A stretch of DNA of 64,000 nucleotides from Nymphaea colorata (lineage: Eukaryota > Streptophyta > Magnoliopsida > Nymphaeales > Nymphaeaceae), in contig NC_045142.1 in assembly GCF_008831285.2 (NCBI RefSeq), forward strand, positions 21,699,354 through 21,763,353, given 5' to 3'. Positions 38,001-49,309 of this stretch are shown here, one piece after another. Each line of letters opens with the position of its first letter. Within the stretch, counting starts at the first letter, position 1. The notes under the pieces were generated by a model, which had not been told where the DNA came from, did not search any database, and saw nothing but the letters and a program-made list of their open reading frames with translations. The position numbers and the translations under genes are program-made.

Positions 38001-39062
38001 ATAAAGAAAGACGAATAAGGGAAAGAAATATCAAAAGCAAATGAAAAGTAGTGCAGAATTCTGCATTCTTATGCCACATGATTCTTAGTAGAACAGTCAC
38101 AACACCAATTAGGCAAGGCAAATTTCACATTCATGATATATAACGTTACCGTAATGACAAATTGACCTACCTACATCTTGTGCTCGTAATAATACATGTC
38201 GGTACCCTACATATATGACCAAATGCGTGCATATGCAGCGAAACCAAATGACTTGTGCCCATTCAAAATATCATCAACTTCTCTAAACGGTGAACAAATA
38301 AAGATAACTAGATCTAACATATTTACGAAGCCAAGCTCGATAGAAATAGATTAAGATATTAACCTATTACAGTGGCTATGGTTGATTGAATCACAAACTT
38401 CGACATCCCTTACAAGCATGCTAACTTCCATGTCAGCCTTGTTACCGGCAATAAGAGCCGCCATAGCAGTTCCAAAAGATCCTCCGCCAAGTACCGCAAC
38501 CTGGATTTCCAATAAAGATTACTCTTCATCTCCACAAATACTGTCAAGAAAAACAGAAGAAATTGGTAGGCTTGCAATCTCAATCATTCTTTCAGAATGA
38601 GCTCAATCAACAACGGAGATAGAGCACTCCCCATGAAAGAATCATCTTCAATTTCAAATTACTTAAAGAAAGCACTGAAAATCATGAAGTGGGCACCTTC
38701 TTGGTTTGCTCAAGAACGTCGGTCTTAGCCTTCGCGTTCATCAGCCTCCAGAAGCGAGACCACCGGACCAGCTTCTCCCACGCCACCTTCACTGTCTTCC
38801 GGCGATCTTTTTTAACTATCTTGGAGTCCCCAAACGACGGAGTCTCTGGAAAATATGCTGGCTCTCGTGGGTCGGACTCTGTCGAGCAATGCGTGGTAGT
38901 GGTCTTTGATGAGTGCACTGGCGTAGGAATGGAGATTGTCATGATGGGTATAGGTGGTTTCTTGCCCTCGCATCTCTTGGAAGAGATGGAGTTTGACAGA
39001 AAGAGGTTGAAGTTGGAATATAGTGGTGTATTTGAAAGGGAAAGCTCAATGGACATGGCCAT
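35033..39062 (-). CDS. GLY1: Glycerol-3-phosphate dehydrogenase [NAD+], plastid type (GLY1/SFD1-like)
   Basis: It reduces dihydroxyacetone phosphate to sn-glycerol 3-phosphate with NADH; plant members of this class supply plastid glycerolipid synthesis. Eight exons, all GT-AG with consistent phase: 38697-39062, 38364-38500, 37477-37582, 37139-37340, 36797-36884, 36235-36382, 35284-35433, 35033-35200. They sum to 1365 bp, 454 residues. Residues 1 to about 75 are serine- and threonine-rich and look like a chloroplast transit peptide. The NAD site GGGSFG is at 127-132, the active-site lysine in SVSKGLE at K227, the second in EIAGALKNV at K312, and [12 protein letters not shown] with SRNRTVGVR in exon 7. 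The start ATG at 39062 is the first in frame before the transit-like sequence. The C-terminus (VNGWL) follows a cryptic donor, so the last residues could differ. No frame break was seen, so it is probably functional. The symbol is given by similarity. Confidence 0.93.
37600..38320. repeat. Diverged tandem duplication in intron 2 of the dehydrogenase gene
   Basis: ATTCTTATGCCA near 37665 and 38065, and ACATATATGACCAAAT near 37909 and 38210, lie in the same order. With surrounding similarity they show that about 350-400 bp was duplicated and then diverged with indels. It makes this 781-bp intron the second longest of the gene. Confidence 0.6.
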
Positions 39063-39174
39063 GGCCGCGGAGCGAAGGAGAGAGAGAAGAGAGATAAGCC
39101 ACTCAGCCAGTGATTGCAGCAAGAGAGAGGGAAAAAGGACTTTAAAGGAGTGCAAAACTCAATTTTTTTACTAG

Positions 39175-40498
39175 AGGGTCGGTCTTTAATATTAATTACT
39201 CACAACAGCTCAATATTTGTAAATTTTTGGATACCTAGCTATTGGATCGAAGTATATTATTTATCAATAATGTTTCAATTCTCTAAATTGAAGAATCAGG
39301 CGGTTGAAGCATTTAACAAGTAAAATGCTCTAACCCCAAGTCGCCCTCATCCTCATCATTGGATTTGATATTAAGAAACCTAACAGAAAGACAGGTTTGT
39401 TGGCTATTTTCTAAATGGCTATTAATCAATAACAACATTGTTTATACGAAACAGTTACTATCTAAGAGGGGATGGTGTAAAAGGGGCTGACTTTCTTATT
39501 TCATAAGAGGTCGTTGGGTGATTAAATCTGTCCTAAATATTAGTACATATTTGTGAACATAGTTCTAATGTTTCATAAACTGTTTCAATTTTTGGAGTAG
39601 ATTAATTCGACGGTCAAACAACCTTTAAGATGTTTGGCACCAATAACAATGAAACTGTGAAACTGTATAAAAAATATAAAACATATTCTTAAAATTCTAC
39701 AATATAGTGTTTCATACATCTACCTCAAATTTTAATTTATAATCATTAAACAATAAAATCTGTTAAAAGTGTCAAACAATCCGTACTTTTCATGCCATCC
39801 CTTCTTATGTCATAACATTCAAATTGTTCATAAGTGATTGCATATCTCCATTATTATACTAAAGTTGAATCATTTTGTTGAATAATAGGTTAAGTGGATG
39901 TCGGATATCATCACATGTGGTCAATCAAAAGTTCCTTATCAGGGATGGCCCCCCTTCACTTTTTAAAGGAGAAGAAAAGAAGCAAAAGCACAAAAGTGGG
40001 TCTTCCTACATCTACTCCCAAAAAAATAAATGCAAGAGATTCTGGTCTGGCCCTCTTTCAAGGCGTGGAGTCTAGTGTGATACTCAACAACAAAAAAATT
40101 ATAAAAATTACAAGGGGAGCTTATTAAACTGGGGTCGGACTTCCGCTCCAAAATCCTGGAGTTTTGGCATAATAGGAACAGGTTCTATGTGCACTAGTTT
40201 TCTTTAGAATACGTGAATTACTACGTATTGTTGATTTTCTTGTGTAGATTTTTTCTATCATGCATTCTTGTACTTTTTTTAATTGGATAAATTATAGGGG
40301 CATTCACTATAAAGACCATATTGCTATTAAAAATGACAACAATATCAATAATTGATAAGGGTGGCGCAGGGGGGCCGGATATCTAATGGGTAGTTGGCTA
40401 TCCGCCCTGCGATGGGCAAGGTTTGGGTTGGTTATTTGACACCCAGACCAATCCGGCTGGCTTGGCCCAAGTCAAATATTGGAGACCCGACTTAGCCA

Positions 40499-40570
<72 letters not shown>

Positions 40571-41772
40571 TGGCATATGACACTAGGAATCGGCATAATT
40601 AGAAACTTTTGGTGTATCGCTGATGACTCCCTTAAAAACTCTTCATACGTTATTGCTGGTACTTTGTAAACTCTTCATGTGCCACTGATAGCACCCTTAA
40701 AAACTTTTGATACATCGTTAAGGGTTCCTAAGATATTCAAATATGAAACATTAAGGGTTTTAAATGTAGGTTGACATCTAATCGGATACCGAACAGGTAT
40801 AAAATTAATGGTCGAGCCCAATCCAATGATTAAATGGGTCGGGCTTGGGCTGCCAACAAAAACTTTGGGTCAACCCGAACCCGACTTTGTAGAGCCTTAA
40901 ACCGGCCTGCCCTATGCCTAGCCTTAAACATCAATCATTCAATATTAATATTTCAATATTGCATAAAGTGCCTCCTGCTAATAGCATGGGAGGGGAAACC
41001 AAATGCTCGCAACTTCTTGTTGGGTAGCTGAGACGATTGCTTGACAGATAGTCGTCGGCAATATGGATATCACAAAAAATTGTGATCATCAAACTTTAAT
41101 AAGTACCCACAACCACATTTATTTTCTTCTAGAGAATCCCATAAATTATTGTTCCCAATATGAGAGGAGCTTGTTGTGAATTTGATTCAGCATCACACGG
41201 TTTTAGCAAATATCTAACCCATTGATACTCCCTTTTTTTTTGGTGAGTGAGGAGTTTAAAAGGTTTTAAGTGAGGCGGGTTGAAAGCTTGCTTCAAGACC
41301 AATATAATTGAGAATAATGTTCTTTAAAGTTGTGTTTGTTTCACCGTAGATCTAAGATTTGATCTATTTGATCTGGAGTACTATGGATTCAAGATCAGAC
41401 CTTTCCTTCCATTAAACCTTAAATTCATGGTGTTTAACATGTTACATTTATGTTATTGAGAGCTTCAATTTGTTTAAACTGAAGATCTTCCAAAACACAC
41501 TTTCTATGCTCCAAAATATAAGATATGAGGCTCCAAAGGCAACCTCAAGCCATGGAGGTCGACATAGTGACCTTTTTTTTTTAACTTTTTTTCAGTTCAT
41601 GTTTATGGGGCTTTTCCTTGTCACTGACAAGAGATCATAGACTCTTTGATCATTTCGCGTCCTGAGCATGCGCTGAGGCCGAACGGCCGAACATATAACC
41701 AGGTTCGCTTGTTGACCGTCTGAAATCAGTACTTCATCCTGCAACAGGGAGCCCTGAAGCCTCTTCACTTCC
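39175..41772. other. Intergenic, AT-rich, no gene seen
   Basis: It contains the microsatellite described separately. Two stretches rich in GGGTTGGG/GGGTCGGGC motifs (40420-40490 and 40830-40910) could be ends of an unrecognised non-coding element. No coding region could be supported. Confidence 0.45.
40504..40568. repeat. (TA)n microsatellite, about 65 bp
   Basis: An uninterrupted run of TA. Tyrosine/isoleucine frames across it are artefacts. Confidence 0.97.
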
Positions 41773-42111
41773 ATGTTCAAAGCCAATAGAAAATTATTAT
41801 CCAGAGGCCTTGCTTCCACCCCTCATTCAAACTTGTCATCTTGCAGTACCCAAATCAAGAGCTACATTCAGCAGGGGCTTTACCAAGAGGCCCTGAAACT
41901 GTATTATTTAGCTAATTCTCTGCACCATGTCAAGGCAGACAGATTCATCGTTCCTTCCATTCTCAAGGTTTGTTCATCTCTGTCAGACCAAGACTTTGGC
42001 AGGAAGGTACATGGAAGGATTCTAAAACTTGGGCGGGACTTTGACGGGACTTTGATGTTTACGTATCCTGCGCAGGGATCAGTTTTTATGTGAATTTTGA
42101 CGGCTTGATCG
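41773..42111 (+). pseudogene. 5' fragment of a PPR gene (PLS class)
   Basis: An ATG at 41773 opens a frame whose first 20 or so residues (MFKANRKLLSRG) look like an organelle targeting sequence. PPR-type helices follow: STQIKSYIQQGLYQEALKLY and FIVPSILKVCSSLSDQDFGR, then KVHGRILKLGRDFD. In PLS-class genes this is normally followed directly by an S motif such as the ARQVFDGIPERD found at 51714-51750. Similarity stops near 42060-42111, and the missing continuation is 9.6 kb away. PPR proteins bind organelle RNA; this one is broken. Confidence 0.8.
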
Positions 42112-42156
42112 ATACTTCTGTGCTCCTTTCTGCTGCTTTATTAAAAACTTGCCATG
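42112..42156 (-). repeat. Inverted 45-bp copy of an internal PPR segment
   Basis: On the minus strand this stretch reads ATGGCAAGTTTTTAATAAAG and so on through GAAGTAT. It matches 52012-52056 of the same broken PPR gene with one difference (GGAGC against GAAGC). It joins the PPR 5' fragment to an unrelated aspartic protease fragment. Confidence 0.85.
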
Positions 42157-42529
42157 GTGCAAGGGTCACAAGGGCGGCACATTGTCCATATGAGGTCGCT
42201 AACAGTCCATGATGGCCCAGTTGAGGCGGGATGGTGTACGAAGTGAGAGTTTCATGAGATACTCGCCGGAGCCAGGCATCACGGGGCTGGAGATCATGCT
42301 GGTGGAATTGGCAAACCATGAAGCAATTTGGCGGGAGCGCAACATGGAGCGCCGAGCCGCCTGCTCAGCTCGTTGAGTAAGAGTGGATGAAGGGTCATAG
42401 AGAGGTGAGAGAGATGAGTCTCGATGAATGAAGTCTATGAAAAAGCCGAGAGGTTTGAAAGAGAAGATGGGGGAGCACGAGCAGCTGCAGGAGGAGGTGG
42501 AATGCTAAGGAGGAGAAAAACGCAGCCAT
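42157..42529 (-). pseudogene. Truncated aspartic protease (A1 family, CDR1/nepenthesin-like), N-terminal part
   Basis: On the minus strand an ATG at 42529 begins a hydrophobic signal-like peptide (MAAFFSSLAFHLLLQLLVLP). After one frameshift come FIDFIHRDSSLSPLYDP, QRAEQAARRSM and GEYLMKLSLRTP. The first catalytic region follows in a shifted frame (SDLIWTMCRPCDPC), where the expected DTGSDL has lost a base. HRDSPLSP and GEYLM-GTP motifs are typical of plant secreted or vacuolar aspartic proteases. Sequence ends at 42157 exactly where the inverted PPR copy begins, so two thirds of the gene are missing. It is non-functional. Confidence 0.78.
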
Positions 42530-43083
42530 GGTGAGCGTTAAAAGGCTGTTGTATTAAGGAGAAATGTGTTGATATTTATAATGGAAGTCATAGTTAAGGT
42601 TGACGCTGATGAAGGGAAGGATTTGGATTTGGAAATTGTGGAGAAAAGAAACTTGTGGCCGAACTGAGTTAAGTATTCCTTTGTGTAACCTGTAACCATC
42701 ACAATAGAGAAAAGTTGGTAGCATCTTCCAATGGTTAAGCTTATGTAAATCTCGTTGTGATTGGTTGGACATCCCCAATTTTTTTTCTGTATCTTTTCAT
42801 TTGATTCAGTAATATTAGTCTTGAAGACTTTTGATCACAAATATTTGAAGATTTTCAAACACAAATATTTGAAGGAGGGACGCAGACACTTTCACATATT
42901 ACCTAAGGTGACTGCAATAACTGGTGAATACGTTGGAAGAAGAGATTGTCCTAGTGGTGTTTGAAATTTTTTTCATGAGTGTTGCCTTTATAAGGCATGG
43001 TAGTCCCAACTCCAAAACCTGTCCATTGACATCCTTAAACCATGAACCTTGTAGTGTTTGAAAATGAAAATCATTCTCTCACA

Positions 43084-43085
<2 letters not shown>

Positions 43086-43180
<95 letters not shown>
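43086..43180. repeat. (TC)n(TA)n compound microsatellite
   Basis: About 38 bp of TC followed by about 58 bp of TA. No coding meaning. Confidence 0.97.
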
Positions 43181-43182
<2 letters not shown>

Positions 43183-43483
43183 TGTGTGTGTGTCTTTTCA
43201 CCCCACGTATTATGGAGGGTTTGCATGTATGCTATGCCCATTTGGGCCATATCATTCTATGCCTCTTATATATATCTATATATATATAAAGGAAAATTAA
43301 ATGGTGACTTTGTTTATTCAAAGTTACTCTAAGGACTATTTGAACCATTATAATAATTGGACGAGAGAAAACTAAACAGAAAAAAAAAAGTGATTGGTAT
43401 TTTTATCATTTACAATTAGTTTATACTTTTTTTCTGTCCATCTTTATCTCAATCGTTAAGTGATTGAATGTCGATATGGACAG

Positions 43484-44235
43484 TGTATATATATATTGAA
43501 CGGTGAATGTTGACTGGTGCTTAAAAATTAAAAACCTGTTTTTAAAAAGGTACCAACTATTTATCATGCGACAATAGTTCATGATGATTTTAGCAACTAT
43601 TTTTATCGTACTTCCAGGCTTTTCATTTTACTCATCTGATAAAATTATCTAGCATGTTTGAATTATACATATATGCACTTTTAAGAGTATCTGTACCTTT
43701 TTTCCACGGTAGCATTAATTGGCAGGCGTTATATGGCTACTAACGATATTTTTTATTTTCAAAGTCATGCATTGAGTGATGTTTATCCACTCTCAAGATT
43801 GTAAAAGGTTCCATGTTTGTGTTGAAATTGGACTTGCTTTTCATTCTTAAATCAAAATTCCAAACCACCTAGTGCCCCCAAAAAGAAGGGTCGACGCCAT
43901 TCTCTCGGGCCAGGTTATCTATAATAGCGTGTAGACATCTTTTGTCATCATTCTTCTTCTCTTTTTTGCTTCTATATATTATTGTTTCTGTGTTGTTCTT
44001 TATAATTTGGTGTTTCCTTTTCATCTATTTTATAATATCTTTTTTCGTTTTATCTGTGAAAATTAATTTGAATCGACCTATTTGAATCGTACCAGCTTGT
44101 TCACCTGAATGATGAAATAACAATAGGCAAAGTTTCATATTTTATAAATAAATTTGTCCTGACCCTTTTCCTAAAAAATAACCTAACTTATATAGCATTC
44201 TAATTTTAAATGAGCAGGGAGGTCACCCCGCAGAA

Positions 44236-44325
<90 letters not shown>

Positions 44326-45082
44326 AACGATGAATGTTGACAGGTGCTTAAAAATTAAAAACCTGCTTTTAAAAAGGTCCCAACTGTTTATCTTGCGACA
44401 ATAGTTCATGATGATTTTAGCAACTATTTTTTATTGTACTTCCAGGCTTTTCATTTTACTCATCTTATAACATTATCTAGCATGTTTGAATTATATATAT
44501 ATGCACTTTTAAAACTATTTGTACCTTTTTTCCATGGTAGCAGTAATTGGCAGGCGTTACATGGCTACTAACAATATTTTATATTTTCAAAGTCATGCAT
44601 TGAGTGATGTTTATCCACTCTCAAGACTGTAAAAGGTTCCATGTTTGAGTTGAAGTCAGACTTGCTTTTCATCCTTAAATCAAAATTCCAAACCACCTAG
44701 CGCCCCCAAAAAGATGGGTCGACCTTTTTGTTTGCTCGTTGCCATTCTCTCGGGCCAGGTTATCTATAATAGCGTGTAGACAACTTTTGTCATCATTCTC
44801 CTACTCTTTTTTGCTTCTATATTTTATTGTTTCTGTGCTGTTCTTTATAATTTGGTGTTTCCTTTTCTTCTATTTTATAATATCTTTTTTCATTTTATCT
44901 GTGAAAATTGTTTTGAATCAACCTATTTGAATCGTACCAGCTTGTTCGCCTGAATGATGAAATAACAATAGGCAAAGTTTAATATTTTATAAATAAATTT
45001 GTCCTGACCCCTTTCCTAAAAAATAACCTAACTTATATAGGACTCTAATTTTAAATGAGCAGGGAGGTCACCCCACAAAAGC
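43484..45082. repeat. Direct duplication of about 750 bp separated by a (TA)n tract
   Basis: 43495-44237 and 44322-45082 are alike over their length: both start ATTGAACG(G/A)TGAATGTTGAC and both end GAGCAGGGAGGTCACCCC. The second copy has an 18-bp insertion (CTTTTTGTTTGCTCGTT region near 44725). About 85 bp of TA (44238-44322) lie between the copies, and TA units also precede the first. No open frame is conserved between them, so it is non-coding. Confidence 0.92.
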
Positions 45083-45959
45083 TCCCTCCTTCCCCTTGCT
45101 CCCAAGCCTGCGGCCACATTGATGCCAGTGAGTGGGGCCAAATATCCATATACTAGTATGGTGCTTCCACTCATAGAAATGTAGCACCAACTTGATTGGA
45201 TATCTCCTAGCCCAACCAGCTAAATTATATCCCTTATAGATCTCTAATTTACTGAACTTCTAAAGATTGATTTAGTTTTTCTAGAATAGAATGTTACTTA
45301 GGGTTAGCAGTCAAAGTGGTTAATTATGTTTGAGTTTTGAACAAATCTGCATTAATTGTCACGCACCTGATGATATGGGTTTCATCCCTTCTTCATGGTT
45401 CGTAGTTGTTATGTGTTCTGTTTTGTCACTTTCTGGTAGTGTGTAGTCCCTCGTGGTCTATTAGACTGCAGCTAAGCATCCTCCATTCTTTTTTTAACTC
45501 CAAGCAATCTTTTCCTTTGGAGGAAAGAGATCCAGGGAAATTGTGTATAGTCACTCACGCTCGGTTAGACTTCTGCTAAGCATCCCCCATTTTGTCTACC
45601 TATTTAGGGGTTGTTCTTATTATGCAAATTTTATGAGTGTCCCTGCTGCCAAATAACTCTTTAACAGTAGTAGAGCCACGTTGCGGATTTTGTAAGCAGT
45701 TTCCCGTACCAGTCATTGATACTTCTTTTTTTTTATATACCTTAAAGTTGGAAGTTAAACTAATACTGCCCCGAGTCTGAAATTCGGCTTTGCCACTACC
45801 CCTTTAGGGTTCTATTTTTCTTCAGCTTGATCTCTTGCTGGAAACCATTTTGGTGATTTTTGGACTCTGCTTAGTTTGAAGGCGTGAAGCATAGACTCTT
45901 CATCCAACATGCACCAAACTCCACAAGTTAATGATGTACTCCATATTTTGGTGATTGAT

Positions 45960-48900
45960 TATAACCTTGCTTAGATTAACTTGCAATCAAGTTGAGGAGT
46001 TATCATGTTCTATGTTTAAAATATATAGTTTTCCAGTGCCTAACAAAAATTCTTGTGTCATAATGTAATTGCGCTGCATGAACTTCTGGCAGCCACTGCT
46101 TGTGACATCAAATAGGTTTTTTGTGCTCGAAAACTGCCGAGGGAGACCCTCGTTCTATTCATGTGATATTAAATAGGTAATTAAATATATAAATTATAGT
46201 AATTAATCCACTGTCTATGTCATAATTTTTGCGAGGGGGACTTACGGTGGCTGGTGACATTAGTTCGTGATGTACCAAGTTCTTGTGTCTTACCGAGAAT
46301 TGCGTTCAACTTTTTGTGTTTCTGCACCCTTCTCCACAAACCAATGCTAAGTAATAACATTTGAATATTCTTGTGTTGAAGAATTCCAATCACAAATTGA
46401 TCAAGAACAGAGACATCTTAACGTGTTCCTTAGGTAACCACAATAAGCGTTGAACATGCTATAAGAAGAGCAGTATTGCAGCTAAGTGTGGGTTGTTGAG
46501 CACCATTTCCTATACCAATCAGTCAAAATTATATTGTGATGATGCTGGACCCAGTTGCAGTCACATAATAGTGCCCTTCAGCCAAAAAGTATTGGATCTG
46601 CCACTAAAGAAGGAGTTGAATCACAAGTTGGCGGGTTAGCGTGAGCTTATTCGTGTAATGAGGAATCAATTTTTTGAAAGATCATAGTAACTTTGCTTTG
46701 GTGGGCCATCTATTGTACAAGGTTGACTGGAAAATAAACGAATGTCATCATACTTTAAACATGTTTAAGGGTAATTATAATGGATTGGTGGGATCATTTC
46801 TAAATATTCAAGGGATTCAATAAAAAGTCGGCCTATTTTATCTCTTTGAACTGGCCTTTGCATCCAATTAATACGAACCTCTATGGCTGGATGGTTATTT
46901 TTTTGTTTGGTGTCGATAAAAACCATCGCAAAAGATTGCATTTGCAATGATCAATTGCTTGACCATGGTTTTCAATGATGGAATACAACTTTTACGGCAG
47001 TTTTTAACAATACAAAATAACCGTCTGTGCGCAGAAATAACTGCCTAATTTCAGTACACACACACATATATATGTTTCCACTAGCATTGCTTTGTTTGAT
47101 GCTTCTAGTATGTTTTCTATCTGGAAGATGCCTAACCTGACCTTACAAATAACAAACATTATCTAAGTCTACAGATGACCTTGCACAATTACATGTGCTG
47201 ATCTACCTTGTCATGATTCATTATTTCTTTTTCGATGATGAAATAAGTACATTTTATTTAGGATTTATCATCACAGAGGCTGATTCTGTTGAATTTCAAT
47301 GAACCTACAATTGTGGGACACCTCACACAGAATAGGCTCTAGGGAGATGGAGGTAAGGTTGAGGTTTCGGCCATTTTGTTGAGCCGTAAGATGAAATACC
47401 CTTTTAAACTGGTTCAGTCTTAACACAAAAAATATGGTCGATTGAATGCTAGTTGGGTCGGGCTCATGGCAAACATTTTCGAAAGAAACACTGCATTTTC
47501 TGGCCTGATTAAGAAAAAAAATGATGGCTATTAATTATCAGACACTTCAAGATTTTATCATCTAGCTAGCCCTAGCTTTGATATTCAGAGCACCAACTTC
47601 ATCCACATTTTCTTTTCCTTTCGTGCCTTGCCAGGCTGCAAATCAAAATAAAGTTCTTAATTAAATGTTAGAATTAATCATCATTAAAAATAATTTCTAT
47701 TTGAACTACAACTTGAAAATAACTTGGATTTTTATCGCCCCATCCATCTACAATTTCTTGCCTTCCTGCACCCAATTTCCTCGACCCCATGAGAGTCGGT
47801 CAATTCTTCATATGGAACAACCTCCCTGACAGTAGCAGCTTTATTTCCCTGCTCAATTTTTGCCAGGGCCCTAGACAACTGCTCTTTGAGGAGGATTTGG
47901 TGATGGATATGAAAGAGATGCATGGCCTCTACCACATAAACTAAATTGAAGGCAACGCCACCACCAACAACAACCAAAGTCTCTAGGGCCAACTAAATTG
48001 AAGACAAACAAGGCCAGGAGAAAGAGAAAGGATATATTGTCGTTCCATTTGCTTTCTCCTCCTCTTTCTTGCTTCTATTGCCATTTCTTTGCTGTCGAGT
48101 GGCAGAGCACATTGCTCTCAAATGATAACCTTGCTTAGATTATCTTACAATCGAGTTATCATGTTCTAAGTGTAACATATATAGTCTTCCGGTACCTAAC
48201 ATATATATTCAAGTATCATAATGTAATTGGTCTGCATGCCCATCCGGCAGCCACTGCTTGTGATATCAATTAGGTAATTTTTTTGCTGGGAAACTGCCGA
48301 GGGAGCTCCTTGCATTATTGAGATATCAAATAAATAATTTAATCCACTGTCTATGTCACTAATTTCTTGACACCAGCCAATACTGTAACATTTACCAGTT
48401 AGTGCCCACATGAGCAAGTGATGATCAGTAAAAAAATTTTGGTACTGCCACTAAAGATGAGGTTGAGGTTACAAGTTGACGGGTTAGCGCGAGGTTATCC
48501 TGCTTTGGTGGGCCATTACAGATCCTTTGATGGGATATTCATATGATCCGATCAGGTCGACTGGAAGCATGTCATCGTCACTTAAACATCTTCAAGGGTA
48601 AGATGGGTAATTGATAATGGATTGGTTGGGTCATTCCTGAATATTCAAGGGATTCAAATAAAAGTCGGCCAAATTTTTCTCCTTTATGTGGCGGAAGAAG
48701 AATGAGGAGGAGGAGAATCTGAACTTTAGCCACCAGCATTGTCATGGGATGTCGCTTGTTGATTTCTTCAATGGATGCTGCTTGAGTTTTCGACACTGAT
48801 GGTCAACGGCGAAGCTGCCAATTGGTGACATATGTTTTACATGATTAAGAAAAAGCTTAATACAATCAATTATCAAACACTTCATTATTTTATTGTCTAG

Positions 48901-49250
48901 CTAGGTGTAGCTAGTTCCACCTCCAACCATGGTCTGTCGCAGCTAGAGTTAGAAATGTTGGACTTAAGGGCACTAATTTAAAGAATCTGATACCTATAGG
49001 GTCACTGATGTATATAAAAAAGCAAGTAGTTGAAAGCATATGTGAAAATGAAAATAAAGAAAGTTTATAGGACCATGTGGGCAACTGCCTACACCAGCCC
49101 ACGTATGACTCCACCAAAGGCTCTAGCCCCATCACAAGTTTTTGTACTTCCATGCATTTCATGGACCTGAAAATCAAAATAGGGTTCGAATAAAACTTTA
49201 AAACAAAATTTGAATTCACACTGACAAATGCACATTTAAAATAAATTGCA
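45960..49250. repeat. Diverged tandem duplication (two units) with exon-like pieces
   Basis: Unit 1 (about 45960-47690) and unit 2 (about 48127-49250) share several blocks in the same order. These include AACCTTGCTTAGATTA, CTGGCAGCCACTGCTTGTGA against CCGGCAGCCACTGCTTGTGA, AAACTGCCGAGGGAG, GGCGGGTTAGCG against GACGGGTTAGCG, AATATTCAAGGGATTCAA and GACACTTCA..TCTAGCTAG. On the minus strand both encode a short ESLEY-containing peptide (46770-46860; 48580-48720), and both end with a splice-acceptor-like TTTTGATTT(G/T)CAG. This could be a decayed duplicated gene or an unidentified repeat family. Confidence 0.6.
47732..47992 (-). CDS. Possible exon of an unrecognised minus-strand gene
   Basis: An open frame of 86 codons follows a good acceptor (TTGTCTTCAATTTAG at 47993-48007, minus strand). 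It has a hydrophobic stretch (LETLVVVGGGVAFNLVYVV), then an amphipathic, possibly coiled segment (QILLKEQLSRALAKIEQGN) and an acidic tail (VVPYEELTDSHGVEEIG). There is no ATG at its head, so it would be internal. A downstream acceptor at 47633-47647 could open a last exon (WQGTKGKENVDEVGALN, then stop at 47562-47564), but I could not find a phase-matched donor. I do not recognise it; it may be a remnant. Confidence 0.3.
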   Translation of the reverse strand: MALETLVVVGGGVAFNLVYVVEAMHLFHIHHQILLKEQLSRALAKIEQGNKAATVREVVPYEELTDSHGVEEIGCRKARNCRWMGR

Positions 49251-49309
49251 AATTAACTAGATTACTTGTTAGATGATTGAATGCAGAGGAGTTGCCAATT
49301 GCCATCAAA

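Noticed and set aside
40398-40583. Tyrosine/isoleucine repeat frame; similar frames at 43042-43332 and 44206-44409
   Set aside because: They are translations of TA microsatellites.
41592-41819. Minus-strand 75-codon frame over the PPR start
   Set aside because: Antisense to the PPR N-terminus; no motif or splice support.
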